A DNA stretch of 64,000 nucleotides from Lacrimispora indolis DSM 755 (GTDB lineage Bacteria > Bacillota > Clostridia > Lachnospirales > Lachnospiraceae): contig NZ_AZUI01000001.1 in NCBI RefSeq assembly GCF_000526995.1, positions 3,142,001 to 3,206,000 on the forward strand, given 5' to 3'. Every line of letters starts with the position of its first letter. The stretch's first letter is position 1. Positions 18,508-27,157 of the stretch are shown piece by piece. Under the pieces are notes generated by a model. That model was not told the origin of the DNA, searched no databases, and saw nothing but the letters and a program-made list of their open reading frames with translations. Made by a program: the position numbers and the translations under genes.

Positions 18508-20715
18508 ATGAGGAACAGGCAATCAGAGGATGGATTCATGAACAAAATAAACGGGAATAAGAGATATGGAGCGGTATTTATGTCTTGTGCCATGGCAGCC
18601 GTACTGCTTATTTTCTGCTGTCTTGTATTCAGTATCTGGAAGGAATATAAAGAAGCGATCATAGACAATCAAAAGAAACAGATGATTCTGACGACCCAGT
18701 GCATTGGGGAGAGTTTAAAAATTTTTATTGAAGACTATCAGGCGGATTTAAATACCTTATGTTCCATGGAAGATGAAAATCTAAAAAAAGCCGGAAGAAA
18801 GGATTGGTCCCTGCTTCAGGATTATGTGACTCATCACAGCCGGTTTGTTTATGATGTCATTTTAGAGGATGAAAACGGAGAGCTGTTAGAAAGCATCAAT
18901 GGTTATGGGGTTAAGTCAACTTATTCCGTCACAGAGATCAGCCCTGGTGTGAGCTTTCGGCAGTGCAGACTGGAAAATGGGGAATTGTACCTGATCTTAA
19001 AGAAAATGCTTCTAAACGGCAGTTCAATTTCCATTGTTTTAAATGAAAAGAAATATTACAAGTCTCTGGTATCCAATATTCGTCTGGGAACCAACGGATA
19101 TGTGGTGATCAAGGATTCAAAAGGTATTATCCTCATTCACCCTCAGGAAAGCCAGTGGGGAATCAATGTGATTTCAGGCCGGCAGGAGATGTTTCCCAAT
19201 AAGGATTTGACCAGCCTGCAGCAGATGATAGAAAAGCAGAACAGAGGAGAGGCAGGTGTCTCCGAGTATTATTCCTACTGGTGGCTGGACCCGGGGGTTC
19301 CGGAAGTAAAAAAGATCAGCGCCTATTCTCCTGCTGTCATAGGGGACAGCTTTTTGGTAGTCAGTGCAGTGATCGACTACAATGATATTTATATCCCGGT
19401 TGCAGCTGGATTTTTCAAGCTGGGCCTGGTATTTTTCGGAATTGTTGCAGTGGTTCTCGGAATGGTATTTTATATTGGGGATTTGCGGGTCCAGAAAAGA
19501 AAGGATACAGAAGAAATCGCCTATTTGTGGGAACTTAATAAGATTTTAGAAGAACTGCATCAGAGTGAAGAAACAATTGCCCATCAGCAGAGACTGCAGG
19601 TTATGGGAACCATGACCGGAGGCATTGCCCATGAGTTTAATAACCTGCTGACACCGATCATGGGATATGCCGAATTGCTGATGCTTGACCTTCCGAAGAA
19701 TTCAGAGGGATACGACAGCGCATCGGAGATTTATGAAGCCTCCGGAAAGGCAAAAGAAATCATCCAGCAGATCTCATCCTTAAGCAGAAAGAATATGGAA
19801 ACAGCCTTTAAAAATATAAATGCCGCGAAGGTACTGGGACGTGCCATAAAAATGGTAAGCTCCGTATGTCCGCCTCATGTGCACTTAAAGAAAGAAATAA
19901 ACTTATCAGGGGAATGCTTTCTGGGAAACGAAACCCAGATGAATCAGGTCATATTAAATATCTGCGTGAATGCCATCCATGCAATCGGCCACAGGGAAGG
20001 AAATATAACCATCACGGCGAACAAGGTAGGAAAGGAGGATTTAAAGCAGTACAAGTTTTCAGCCGTTCCGGAAGAATGGAATCATTATATCCGGATTGAT
20101 ATTGCAGATGACGGGGAAGGCATGAGCAAAGAGGTGCTAAAGCAGATTTTTGACCCGTTTTTCACCACAAAGAAAAATGGGAACGGAACGGGACTGGGAC
20201 TGTCTCTTGTGGAGCAGATCGTTCATTCCCACAAAGGATATGTTTTCGCGGAAAGCAGGCAGAGAGAGGGCAGCGTTTTTCATATTTATTTTCCTGTGAA
20301 TGAGCAGAAGGAGCAGGAAGGGCAGCTGGAAACAGAGGAGGAATGCGGAGATATCTTAAGGCTTCTGGTCATCGATGACAATCCAAAGGTATTAAGGCTT
20401 CTGGAAAAGAATTTCAGCAGGCTGCATGTGCCATTGATGTCCTGTATGGACTTTGAAGAGGCCAGAAGGATTTTAAGGGAACAAGAAATGGATGCCATTG
20501 TGACGGAGCATTATATTGGAGGGAAAAGCGGAACGGATTTCTGCATGTCTCTTCAGGGTCAATATCCGGATGTGATCCGGATCATTATGACAGACCGGGT
20601 GACCAAAGAAATCCTTGAAGCAAAGAAGAGGAAAATCATCGATGAGTACATAGATAAACCGGTTTCCGACTCATCTATTTTAAAAGCGGTAAAGATTTGC
20701 AGGGAATGGGTATAA
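18508..20715 (+). CDS. Hybrid sensor histidine kinase with a receiver domain carrying Glu in place of the phosphoacceptor Asp
   Basis: A 735-residue membrane kinase. Transmembrane segment ~23-47, extracytoplasmic Cache-type sensor ~50-290 (YYSYWWLDPG and VVIKDSKGIILIHP), second membrane segment ~303-327, then HisKA with His375 in GGIAHEFNNLL, and HATPase with NICVNAIHAIG, DDGEGMS and GTGLGLSL. A C-terminal receiver spans ~610-735. It keeps the IDDN pocket, the Thr in IIMTDR and the Lys in DKP, but position 667, where the phosphoacceptor Asp belongs, is Glu (DAIVTEHY). The receiver is therefore unlikely to be phosphorylated normally. CGGAG lies 8 bases before ATG 18508; ATG 18538 is an alternative. 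It is divergent from the OmpR-type regulator and followed by citM, so citrate or a related acid is a reasonable ligand. Confidence 0.9.
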   Translation: MRNRQSEDGFMNKINGNKRYGAVFMSCAMAAVLLIFCCLVFSIWKEYKEAIIDNQKKQMILTTQCIGESLKIFIEDYQADLNTLCSMEDENLKKAGRKDWSLLQDYVTHHSRFVYDVILEDENGELLESINGYGVKSTYSVTEISPGVSFRQCRLENGELYLILKKMLLNGSSISIVLNEKKYYKSLVSNIRLGTNGYVVIKDSKGIILIHPQESQWGINVISGRQEMFPNKDLTSLQQMIEKQNRGEAGVSEYYSYWWLDPGVPEVKKISAYSPAVIGDSFLVVSAVIDYNDIYIPVAAGFFKLGLVFFGIVAVVLGMVFYIGDLRVQKRKDTEEIAYLWELNKILEELHQSEETIAHQQRLQVMGTMTGGIAHEFNNLLTPIMGYAELLMLDLPKNSEGYDSASEIYEASGKAKEIIQQISSLSRKNMETAFKNINAAKVLGRAIKMVSSVCPPHVHLKKEINLSGECFLGNETQMNQVILNICVNAIHAIGHREGNITITANKVGKEDLKQYKFSAVPEEWNHYIRIDIADDGEGMSKEVLKQIFDPFFTTKKNGNGTGLGLSLVEQIVHSHKGYVFAESRQREGSVFHIYFPVNEQKEQEGQLETEEECGDILRLLVIDDNPKVLRLLEKNFSRLHVPLMSCMDFEEARRILREQEMDAIVTEHYIGGKSGTDFCMSLQGQYPDVIRIIMTDRVTKEILEAKKRKIIDEYIDKPVSDSSILKAVKICREWV

Positions 20716-20842
20716 CAGAAAAGCCGAATCTTAACAACTTTTAATTTTTCTCTTAAAGAAATGAAAGAGAGAAGGAGGAAGAGTGTAAGGTTGGGCTTTT
20801 ATACTGCTCCTATAAATAAAAAGAATAGAGGAGGAAGAAAAC

Positions 20843-22183
20843 ATGAATGAGACAATGCTTGCATTATTAGGATTTGCAACCATTATCATGATCATTGTTT
20901 TGTTGCTGAAAAATGTTACTGTTCCGGCACTTGCATTTATCGGAGTATCTACCATAAGTGCCCTGATCCTGGTTTTAACCGGAACCTTTACAGTCAGTGA
21001 AGTTGGGGATTTTATTAAGAAAGGGGTGTCCGGGGTGCACTCCACGGCTGCGTTGTTTATATTTTCCGTGCTGTTTTTCGGAATTATGACTGATGCAGGA
21101 ATGTTTGACCGCATCATAAGCGCCCTAATGAAAAAAGTGGGTAACAATGTGGTTGGAGTGGCATTTATGACCTGCATCATCGCCATAATCGGCCATTTGG
21201 ATGGAGGCGGTGCCTCCACGTTCCTGATCACCATTCCGGCAATGCTGCCGGTTTATAAGAAATTAAAAATGCGTCCCACAACTCTGCTTTTAATATGTGT
21301 CACCTCCATGGGCGTCATGAATCTGCTTCCATGGGGCGGCCCGACCATGCGTGCGGCCTCTGTATTGGAAATAGAAGCCAATGTCCTGTGGATGAAGCTT
21401 TTGCCCATGCAGGTGGTGGGCATTGGAGTTGCTATGTTTACCGCGTTTTTCTGGGGAATTGTTGAAAAGAAACGAGGGGCCGGAATCAACAGCACCCTGG
21501 CCATAGAAGATACCGAGGGGCTGGAAGAAAGCGCTTCTGCGGCTGATACCGGAGAACTGGTAAGGCCGAAGCTGTTTGCCTTCAACGTGATTTTAACATT
21601 GTTTATCATTGTTTGTCTTGTTTTCCTGCCGGTGCCGTCTTATTATATGTTTATGATCGGCTGTGTCATTGCCCTTCTGGTTAACTATCCGGGTGCAAAA
21701 ATGCAGAATAAGATCATCAAATCTCATGCGGGCCCTGCGCTTATGATGGCTTCTACCATTCTTGCTGCCGGTGTATTTTTAGGAGTGCTGGAAGACAGTG
21801 AGATCATGAATCACATGGCCAGTGTACTTGCTGCATTTATACCCCAGTCCATGGGCCGTTTCTTACCGCTGATCATCGGAGTGCTGTCCGTACCTCTGAC
21901 TTTGATGTTCTGTACGGATTCCTATTTCTATGGCCTTCTTCCGGTCCTGATCAGTGTGGGAAACAGCTTTGGCGTAGATCCTGTGCATATAGCAATTGCC
22001 ATGGTGGTATGCCGCAACTGCGCCACCTTTATAAGTCCTGTTGTACCTGCCACATTCTTAGGGATAGGCCTGGCGGGTGTGGAGATCAAAGACCATATTA
22101 AGACCTGCTTCCTGTGGATATGGGGAGTGAGCTTTGTTTGCCTGACGGCCGGTCTTTTACTTGGTGTACTGACCCTTTCATAG
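20843..22183 (+). CDS. CitMHS-family citrate (metal-citrate) transporter
   Basis: A 446-residue membrane protein with about 11-12 hydrophobic segments of the CitMHS family (B. subtilis CitM/CitH type), which imports citrate complexed to a divalent cation with protons. Family hallmarks include GHLDGGGASTFLITIPAML near residue 115 and LPWGGPTMRAA near residue 160. AGAGGAGGAAG precedes ATG 20843. It lies downstream of the hybrid kinase and completes the citrate block: import here, cleavage by CitDEF. No oxaloacetate decarboxylase is present in the window. Confidence 0.93.
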   Translation: MNETMLALLGFATIIMIIVLLLKNVTVPALAFIGVSTISALILVLTGTFTVSEVGDFIKKGVSGVHSTAALFIFSVLFFGIMTDAGMFDRIISALMKKVGNNVVGVAFMTCIIAIIGHLDGGGASTFLITIPAMLPVYKKLKMRPTTLLLICVTSMGVMNLLPWGGPTMRAASVLEIEANVLWMKLLPMQVVGIGVAMFTAFFWGIVEKKRGAGINSTLAIEDTEGLEESASAADTGELVRPKLFAFNVILTLFIIVCLVFLPVPSYYMFMIGCVIALLVNYPGAKMQNKIIKSHAGPALMMASTILAAGVFLGVLEDSEIMNHMASVLAAFIPQSMGRFLPLIIGVLSVPLTLMFCTDSYFYGLLPVLISVGNSFGVDPVHIAIAMVVCRNCATFISPVVPATFLGIGLAGVEIKDHIKTCFLWIWGVSFVCLTAGLLLGVLTLS

Positions 22184-22206
22184 AATTCTGATAATAAAAT
22201 CCAAAT

Positions 22207-22243
22207 GGAAAAGGCGCTGGAATTAAATTCCGGCGCCTTTTCC
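22207..22243. terminator. Bidirectional intrinsic terminator between citM and carbonic anhydrase
   Basis: GGAAAAGGCGC (22207-22217) pairs with GCGCCTTTTCC (22233-22243), with further pairing of GGAATT/AATTCC inside. A-rich and T-rich flanks serve both convergent genes. Confidence 0.85.
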
Positions 22244-22250
22244 GTCTGGA

Positions 22251-22793
22251 TTAAGAAACTGCGGCCAGTTTGCCGCAGGTAATATCCATGACAAAACCCT
22301 GGATAATTACATTGGATGGCATGAGGGGATGGGTTTTAAGTAAGGAAACAGATTTTTGAACGGAGCGTTCCGTGTTTTCTAAGCCCTGGAACCAGGAGTC
22401 AAAGTCCACCCCATCCTCTTTCAGTTTTTGTATGGTATTCCAGGCAATACCCCGGTTAAGCAGGTGTGTGATGATGATTTTGGAGGATATGACAGCTGCT
22501 CCGCAGTCAGTATGGCCGATAACCATGATTTCTTCCACACCGAATTCCAGAATTGCGATGAGAAGGCTGCGGATTGTGCTGTCAAAAGGATCTAAAATCA
22601 CGCCGCCTGCATTTTTTATCAGCTTTACATCTCCGTTGTGAATACCAAGTGCGGCGGGCAGCAGCTCCACCAGCCTGGTATCCATGCAGGTTAATATGGC
22701 AAGCCTTTTTCTGGGATACTTGTCTGTGACAAAGGATCTATAACCATTGGTGCTCACAAAAGTATCATTGTACTTTAATATTTCTTCAATCAT
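22251..22793 (-). CDS. Beta-class carbonic anhydrase
   Basis: Interconverts CO2 and bicarbonate in the cytoplasm. It is 180 residues. The zinc ligands are visible: Cys36 with the catalytic Asp38/Arg40 dyad (TCMDTR), and His94/Cys97 in GHTDCGAA. The short length and CMDTR signature are those of the small clostridial/actinobacterial beta-CA subgroup. AAAAAGGAGG precedes the ATG. It is a single-gene unit convergent with citM; a link to CO2 released from citrate-derived oxaloacetate is possible but only an inference from position. Confidence 0.92.
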   Translation of the reverse strand: MIEEILKYNDTFVSTNGYRSFVTDKYPRKRLAILTCMDTRLVELLPAALGIHNGDVKLIKNAGGVILDPFDSTIRSLLIAILEFGVEEIMVIGHTDCGAAVISSKIIITHLLNRGIAWNTIQKLKEDGVDFDSWFQGLENTERSVQKSVSLLKTHPLMPSNVIIQGFVMDITCGKLAAVS

Positions 22794-22961
22794 AATCTGC
22801 CTCCTTTTTCTTTTATTAAAACAATAATAAAGAAGAAACCTTAATAAAGGATAACAGACTGCCTTAATGTTTATTTAGCTTGCTGCCTTTTAAAACTTTC
22901 CAGGGATTTCCTTACCGCCAGAAATAAAAAAGGCGAAAAAACGGATATACCGGAAATTCTG

Positions 22962-22990
22962 TTGACATCCCGGATTTTCTGTTTTATACT
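22962..22990 (+). promoter_or_regulatory. Promoter of the thiamine operon
   Basis: TTGACA (22962-22967), 17-bp spacer, TATACT (22985-22990). The predicted start near 22997 coincides with the first paired base of the TPP riboswitch. Confidence 0.88.
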
Positions 22991-22995
22991 ATATA

Positions 22996-23084
22996 CGTCA
23001 AAAGAGGAGCTTATGTAATAGGCTGAGAGGAAGTTATGAACTTCGACTCATATACCTGATTTGGATAATGCCAACGTAGGGACG
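22996..23084 (+). ncRNA. TPP riboswitch (THI element)
   Basis: The conserved aptamer cores are present: AGAGGAGC, GGCTGAGAGG (23021-23030), ACCTGATTTGGATAATGCC (23055-23073) and ACGTAGGGA, closed by CGTC (22996-22999)/GACG (23081-23084). It precedes thiS-F-G-H and thiE/tenI. Thiamine pyrophosphate binding should shut off the operon through the downstream terminator(s). Confidence 0.96.
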
Positions 23085-23102
23085 GACGCTTAAGGAATTA
23101 TT

Positions 23103-23136
23103 GCGGAAGGTGCTGCGGGCATTTTCCGCTTTTTTA
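23103..23136 (+). terminator. TPP-riboswitch expression-platform terminator
   Basis: GCGGAA (23103-23108) pairs with TTCCGC (23124-23129), with an inner TGC/GCA, followed by seven T. Position 20 bases after the aptamer fits the regulated terminator. Confidence 0.85.
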
Positions 23137-23177
23137 TTTGACGTACAATCGGATAGGATTTTTATTGTGAGTGAATG

Positions 23178-23233
23178 AAAGTTCACGAAGGGGTACACCA
23201 CCGCGGGTGTATTTCTTTGTGAACTTTTTTTTT
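23178..23233 (+). terminator. Second, unusually strong terminator hairpin in the thi leader
   Basis: AAAGTTCAC (23178-23186) pairs with GTGAACTTT (23219-23227), enclosing a second helix TACACC/GGTGTA, followed by a nine-T run. The upstream GTGAGTGAATGAAAGTTCAC segment could compete for the 5' arm (GTGA/TCAC). It lies between the first terminator and thiS, so the leader has two successive termination points. Confidence 0.75.
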
Positions 23234-23270
23234 GAAAAAATCCTGCCATACAAGAGAGGAGGAATAAGAC

Positions 23271-23468
23271 ATGGTTATGGTTAACGGAAAGGAGCAGGGG
23301 CTGTCAGAAGAGATCCTGGTTTCAGAGTTGCTGGAGCTTATGGGCTATCAGGCAGACCGGGTTGCGGTAGAGCATAACGGCCGTATGGTTTCCAGGTCCA
23401 GACTTTCGGAAACAACTATAAGGGATGGAGACATCCTGGAAGTCATCAGCTTTGTAGGCGGCGGCTGA
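23271..23468 (+). CDS. thiS: Sulfur carrier protein ThiS
   Basis: A 65-residue ubiquitin-like protein. The C-terminal SFVGGG tail is the site of adenylation by ThiF and thiocarboxylation, so that sulfur can be handed to ThiG for thiazole synthesis. The ribosome site GAGAGGAGG precedes ATG 23271. First gene of the TPP-controlled operon. Confidence 0.95.
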   Translation: MVMVNGKEQGLSEEILVSELLELMGYQADRVAVEHNGRMVSRSRLSETTIRDGDILEVISFVGGG

Positions 23469-23521
23469 TTACAGGAATGCAGCGGGGACTTTCAGAAAGA
23501 TTAGAATAAAAGGGAGTTAAC

Positions 23522-24169
23522 ATGAAACTGGAACATGGAATTTTAAGCAAACCAGAAATTCAGGAAGCACTAAAAAAGCGTCATTCCCCGGAGGTTCAGG
23601 AGAAATTGAATCAGGCCAGAGTGGCAATAGCAGGCCTGGGAGGACTGGGCTCCAATGTAGCCTTTGCCCTTGCCCGTATCGGTGTGGGACATATGCATTT
23701 GATTGATTTTGACAGAGTGGATATCAGTAATCTGAACCGACAGCAGTATTTTATCCATCATATCGGAATGTATAAGACGGATGCTCTTAAGGAAGAGCTT
23801 AAGGCAATAAATCCTTATCTGGAGATTTCTGCGGATTGTGTAAAAGTAACAGAGCACAACCTACCCGGGTTATTTGAATCAGAGGATATCATCTGCGAAG
23901 CGTTTGATGTGCCGGAAATGAAAGCCATGCTTGTGAACGGCGTAATGGAGCATTTCCCGGATAAAAAGCTGGTCTCAGCATCGGGGATGGCAGGATACGG
24001 GGACAGTAATGAGATCCGTACCAGGAAGATAAGCCGGAATTTTTATCTTTGCGGCGACGGAATGTCAGAGCCGGGGTACGGAAACGGGCTGATGGCTCCC
24101 AGGGTGGCAATCTGTGCTGCCCATGAGGCCAATATGATAACCCAATTGATTCTTCAGCCGGAATTATAA
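23522..24169 (+). CDS. thiF: ThiS adenylyltransferase ThiF
   Basis: E1-like enzyme of 215 residues that adenylates the ThiS C-terminus. The nucleotide-binding loop [15 protein letters not shown] (~38-52) and the [15 protein letters not shown] segment with the catalytic Asp/Arg are typical. It is shorter than E. coli ThiF (~250) and lacks an obvious Cys-X2-Cys zinc pair, as in many clostridial versions. AAAGGGAG precedes ATG 23522; thiG starts 20 bases after its stop. Confidence 0.92.
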   Translation: MKLEHGILSKPEIQEALKKRHSPEVQEKLNQARVAIAGLGGLGSNVAFALARIGVGHMHLIDFDRVDISNLNRQQYFIHHIGMYKTDALKEELKAINPYLEISADCVKVTEHNLPGLFESEDIICEAFDVPEMKAMLVNGVMEHFPDKKLVSASGMAGYGDSNEIRTRKISRNFYLCGDGMSEPGYGNGLMAPRVAICAAHEANMITQLILQPEL

Positions 24170-24189
24170 AAAAACAGGAGGGAAATAAA

Positions 24190-24969
24190 ATGAATCCTAT
24201 AAAAGAAGATAAGCTGGTAATCGGGGGTTTTGAATTTACATCCAGGTTCATCCTGGGATCGGGAAAATACTCCCTGGATTTAATCCAGTCGGCCATAGAA
24301 AGGGCGGGAGCAGAGATCATCACCCTGGCTCTCCGGAGAGCCAATGCAGGGGGAACGGCGAATATCCTGGATTACATACCCGAAGGCATCACCCTTCTTC
24401 CCAATACATCAGGGGCGAGAAATGCAGAGGAGGCCGTACGGATCGCCCGTTTGGCAAGGGAAGCAGGAAGCGGGAATTTTATAAAAATTGAAGTGATCCA
24501 TGATTCCAAATATCTGCTTCCGGATAATCAGGAAACCATAAAAGCAACGGAAATCCTGGCAAAGGAGGGATTTATCGTTATGCCTTATATGTATCCGGAT
24601 TTAAATGCGGCAAGGGATTTGGTAAATGCCGGGGCTTCTTCCATCATGCCGTTAGGTGCCCCCATCGGCTCCAATAAAGGCTTATGTACCAAAGAGTTCA
24701 TCCGTATTCTCATTGATGAGATCGATCTGCCAATTATTGTGGATGCAGGCATTGGAAAACCCTCCCAGGCATGTGAAGCCATGGAAATGGGAGCTGCTGC
24801 GGTCATGGCCAATACGGGGATCGCCACGGCCGGGGATATTCGGCTTATGGCAGAGGCCTTTAAAAATGCTGTTGAGGCAGGCAGAAAGGCTTATCTGGCC
24901 GGTATGGGCCGGGTCATGGAAAAGGGCGCCAGCCCTTCGTCGCCCCTGACCGGATTTTTACGGGAGTAA
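24190..24969 (+). CDS. thiG: Thiazole synthase ThiG
   Basis: A 259-residue TIM-barrel enzyme that condenses deoxyxylulose-5-phosphate, dehydroglycine and ThiS-thiocarboxylate into the thiazole phosphate. Conserved segments include [10 protein letters not shown], the Schiff-base lysine region [19 protein letters not shown] and [20 protein letters not shown] precedes ATG 24190. thiH follows after 10 bases. Confidence 0.96.
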   Translation: MNPIKEDKLVIGGFEFTSRFILGSGKYSLDLIQSAIERAGAEIITLALRRANAGGTANILDYIPEGITLLPNTSGARNAEEAVRIARLAREAGSGNFIKIEVIHDSKYLLPDNQETIKATEILAKEGFIVMPYMYPDLNAARDLVNAGASSIMPLGAPIGSNKGLCTKEFIRILIDEIDLPIIVDAGIGKPSQACEAMEMGAAAVMANTGIATAGDIRLMAEAFKNAVEAGRKAYLAGMGRVMEKGASPSSPLTGFLRE

Positions 24970-24979
24970 GGAGGAAATC

Positions 24980-26197
24980 ATGAGTACGGAATCTTATAAC
25001 AACGAAAGCATTTTAAATGAAGAAATCAAAGAATGGCAGAAAAAAAACCGGATCGACCATATGACCTATCTGCCGGATATGGAGGTTTTGCATTCAGACA
25101 TACAGGACCGGGTGATAAAGGCCATGGAAAGCTATGATTACGACAAATACACTGAAGCGGATGTGAAAAGTGCCCTGGCCCATGAGAACCGGTCCCCGGA
25201 AGATTTTGCGGCGCTGCTGTCGCCGGCAGCAATGCCGTTTCTGGAGGAGATGGCCTGTATGGCGAGAAAGGAGACCAGAAGATATTTTGGCAACAGTGTG
25301 AATCTGTTTACTCCGGTTTATATTTCCAATTATTGTGAAAATTTCTGCATTTACTGCGGTTTTCATTGCAATAACCGGATCAGCCGTGCCAAGCTGGGTG
25401 AGGAAGACATTGAGAAGGAAATGAGGGCCATTGCAAAAAGTGGACTTAAGGAAGTCCTGATCCTGACAGGGGAAAGCAGGAAAATGTCGGATGTGAAATA
25501 TATAGGGGAAGCCTGTAAAATTGCCCGGAAATATTTTAAGGCAGTAGGGTTGGAAGTGTATCCCATGAATTCGGATGAATATGCCTATCTTCACCGGTGC
25601 GGTGCCGATTATGTAACGGTCTTTCAGGAAACTTACCATACTGAGAAATATGAGACTCTGCACCTGGCCGGGCACAAACGGATTTTCCCCTACCGCTTTG
25701 CTGCCCAGGAGAGGGCCCTGAAGGGAGGAATGCGGGGAGTGGGGATCGCCGCCCTTCTGGGGCTGGATGATTTCCGGAAAGATGCCTTCGCAACCGGCAT
25801 GCATGCCTATCTGCTGCAGCGAAAGTATCCTCATGCAGAAATTTCCTTCTCATGTCCCCGCCTGCGTCCGATCATCAACAATAATAAAATCAATCCCATG
25901 GATGTTCATGAGCCCCAGCTTTTGCAGGTAGTAACGGCATACCGCCTGTTCATGCCCTTTGCAGGCATTACGGTGTCCACCAGGGAATGTGCCCGGGTAC
26001 GGGATAACCTGGTAAACATTGCAGCCACAAAAATTTCCGCAGGGGTGAGTACCGGAATCGGCGGACATGCGGATGAAACGGAGCAAAAGGGGGACAGTCA
26101 GTTTGAGATTTCAGACGGCCGTTCCGTGGACGCGGTCATGAAGGATTTGCTAAGGCTTGGTATGCAGCCGGTCATGAGTGATTATCTGTATGTATAA
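24980..26197 (+). CDS. thiH: 2-iminoacetate synthase ThiH (radical SAM)
   Basis: Splits tyrosine to dehydroglycine (2-iminoacetate) and p-cresol for thiazole formation; the oxygen-sensitive alternative to ThiO, suited to an anaerobe. It is 405 residues. The radical-SAM cluster motif CENFCIYCGF (Cys-X3-Cys-X2-Cys) is near residue 117. FSCPRLRPI and STRECARVRD are ThiH-typical, and the BATS domain lies at the C-terminus. AAGGAGG precedes ATG 24980. Confidence 0.96.
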   Translation: MSTESYNNESILNEEIKEWQKKNRIDHMTYLPDMEVLHSDIQDRVIKAMESYDYDKYTEADVKSALAHENRSPEDFAALLSPAAMPFLEEMACMARKETRRYFGNSVNLFTPVYISNYCENFCIYCGFHCNNRISRAKLGEEDIEKEMRAIAKSGLKEVLILTGESRKMSDVKYIGEACKIARKYFKAVGLEVYPMNSDEYAYLHRCGADYVTVFQETYHTEKYETLHLAGHKRIFPYRFAAQERALKGGMRGVGIAALLGLDDFRKDAFATGMHAYLLQRKYPHAEISFSCPRLRPIINNNKINPMDVHEPQLLQVVTAYRLFMPFAGITVSTRECARVRDNLVNIAATKISAGVSTGIGGHADETEQKGDSQFEISDGRSVDAVMKDLLRLGMQPVMSDYLYV

Positions 26198-26212
26198 CAG
26201 GAGGTATAACGT

Positions 26213-26791
26213 ATGGGATCGAACGAATTTTATCAGGGAATCATAGCAGTGACCAACCGGCATTTATGCAGCCGTCCATTTTTAGAACAAATAGAATCTG
26301 TCTGCAGACTGCAGCCCAGGGCATTGGTCCTGAGGGAAAAGGATATGGAGGAGGAAGAATACCAAAGGCTGGCCCGTCTTGTACTTCCAATATGCGAAAA
26401 CTTTCAGGTACCCTGTATTCTTCATTCTTTTTCCGATACGGCGAAGAAACTGCATGTGGATAAGATACATTTGCCTCTTTTGAAATTACAGGAACAAGGA
26501 AGGGCGGAACCGGAGTTTTCTGTCATAGGCACTTCCGTTCATTCGGTACAGGAGGCGCGAAGAGCAGAGGAACTGGGAGCCACTTATGTAATTGCCGGGC
26601 ATATTTTTAAAACCGGCTGTAAACCCGGCGTGCCTCCCAGAGGACTTGATTTTCTGGAGGAAGTATGCGGTGCTGTCAGCATTCCTGTTTATGCCATTGG
26701 AGGGATGCTGCTTACCGTGAGCTGCCTAAAGGAGATAAAGGAAAGGGGTGCGGCGGGAATGTGCGTAATGTCAGGCCTGATGAAAGAGTAA
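26213..26791 (+). CDS. ThiE/TenI-family protein (thiamine-phosphate synthase or thiazole tautomerase)
   Basis: A 192-residue TIM-barrel protein of the TMP-synthase/TenI family, last gene of the thi operon. ThiE joins HMP-PP and thiazole phosphate; TenI aromatises the ThiG product. Here the phosphate loop reads YVIAGHIFKTGCKPG, with the GH-IF-T form of B. subtilis TenI rather than the GPIFPTxTK form of ThiE, and the length is on the short side (ThiE ~210). This favours TenI, but operon annotation by position alone would give thiE. An AGGAGG site precedes ATG 26213. Confidence 0.8.
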   Translation: MGSNEFYQGIIAVTNRHLCSRPFLEQIESVCRLQPRALVLREKDMEEEEYQRLARLVLPICENFQVPCILHSFSDTAKKLHVDKIHLPLLKLQEQGRAEPEFSVIGTSVHSVQEARRAEELGATYVIAGHIFKTGCKPGVPPRGLDFLEEVCGAVSIPVYAIGGMLLTVSCLKEIKERGAAGMCVMSGLMKE

Positions 26792-26807
26792 ATTCGAAAA
26801 ACCCCTC

Positions 26808-26836
26808 TTGACAAATTAATCAAACCAACATATACT
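26808..26836 (+). promoter_or_regulatory. Promoter of the tyrS T-box transcript
   Basis: TTGACA (26808-26813), 17-bp spacer, TATACT (26831-26836). It directly follows the thi operon; the transcript start is expected near 26843, at the T-box leader. Confidence 0.88.
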
Positions 26837-26842
26837 AGTCAA

Positions 26843-27138
26843 TAACTTCATAAACAAATGTAAAAGCGTTGATAAGAACAAGTAGCAGTTTGAAGGACCA
26901 CACAGAAAGCAGCCGGCAGATGAGAGGCGCGTGGAAAACGGATTGTGAATACATCTTTGAGCTTCGTACCCAACGGCTGAGATGCCAAGTAGGCTGCGAC
27001 GGATTCCCGCACCCGTTATTGTGCTAGAGTATCGCATCAGGTACTCAAAGAGGTAGGCAGCGTGAGCTGTTTATAAACTTAAGGTGGTAACACGAGACTT
27101 CAGCCTCGTCCTTTTGATAGGACGGGGTTTATTTTTTT
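26843..27138 (+). ncRNA. T-box leader, tyrosine specifier (tyrS)
   Basis: A leader of about 300 nt. The specifier is TAC (26950-26952) in GTGAATACATC, a tyrosine codon fitting the downstream gene. The T-box bulge is GGTGGTAAC (27083-27091), followed by CACGAGA. The terminator is CCTCGTCC (27104-27111)/GGACGGGG (27120-27127) plus a T-rich tail. Uncharged tRNA-Tyr should stabilise the antiterminator and allow tyrS expression. Confidence 0.93.
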
Positions 27139-27157
27139 ATGAAAAAGGAGAATGACG

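Noticed and set aside
22251..22793. Carbonic anhydrase as part of the citrate operon
   Set aside because: Opposite strand with a strong bidirectional terminator between; any functional link is speculative.
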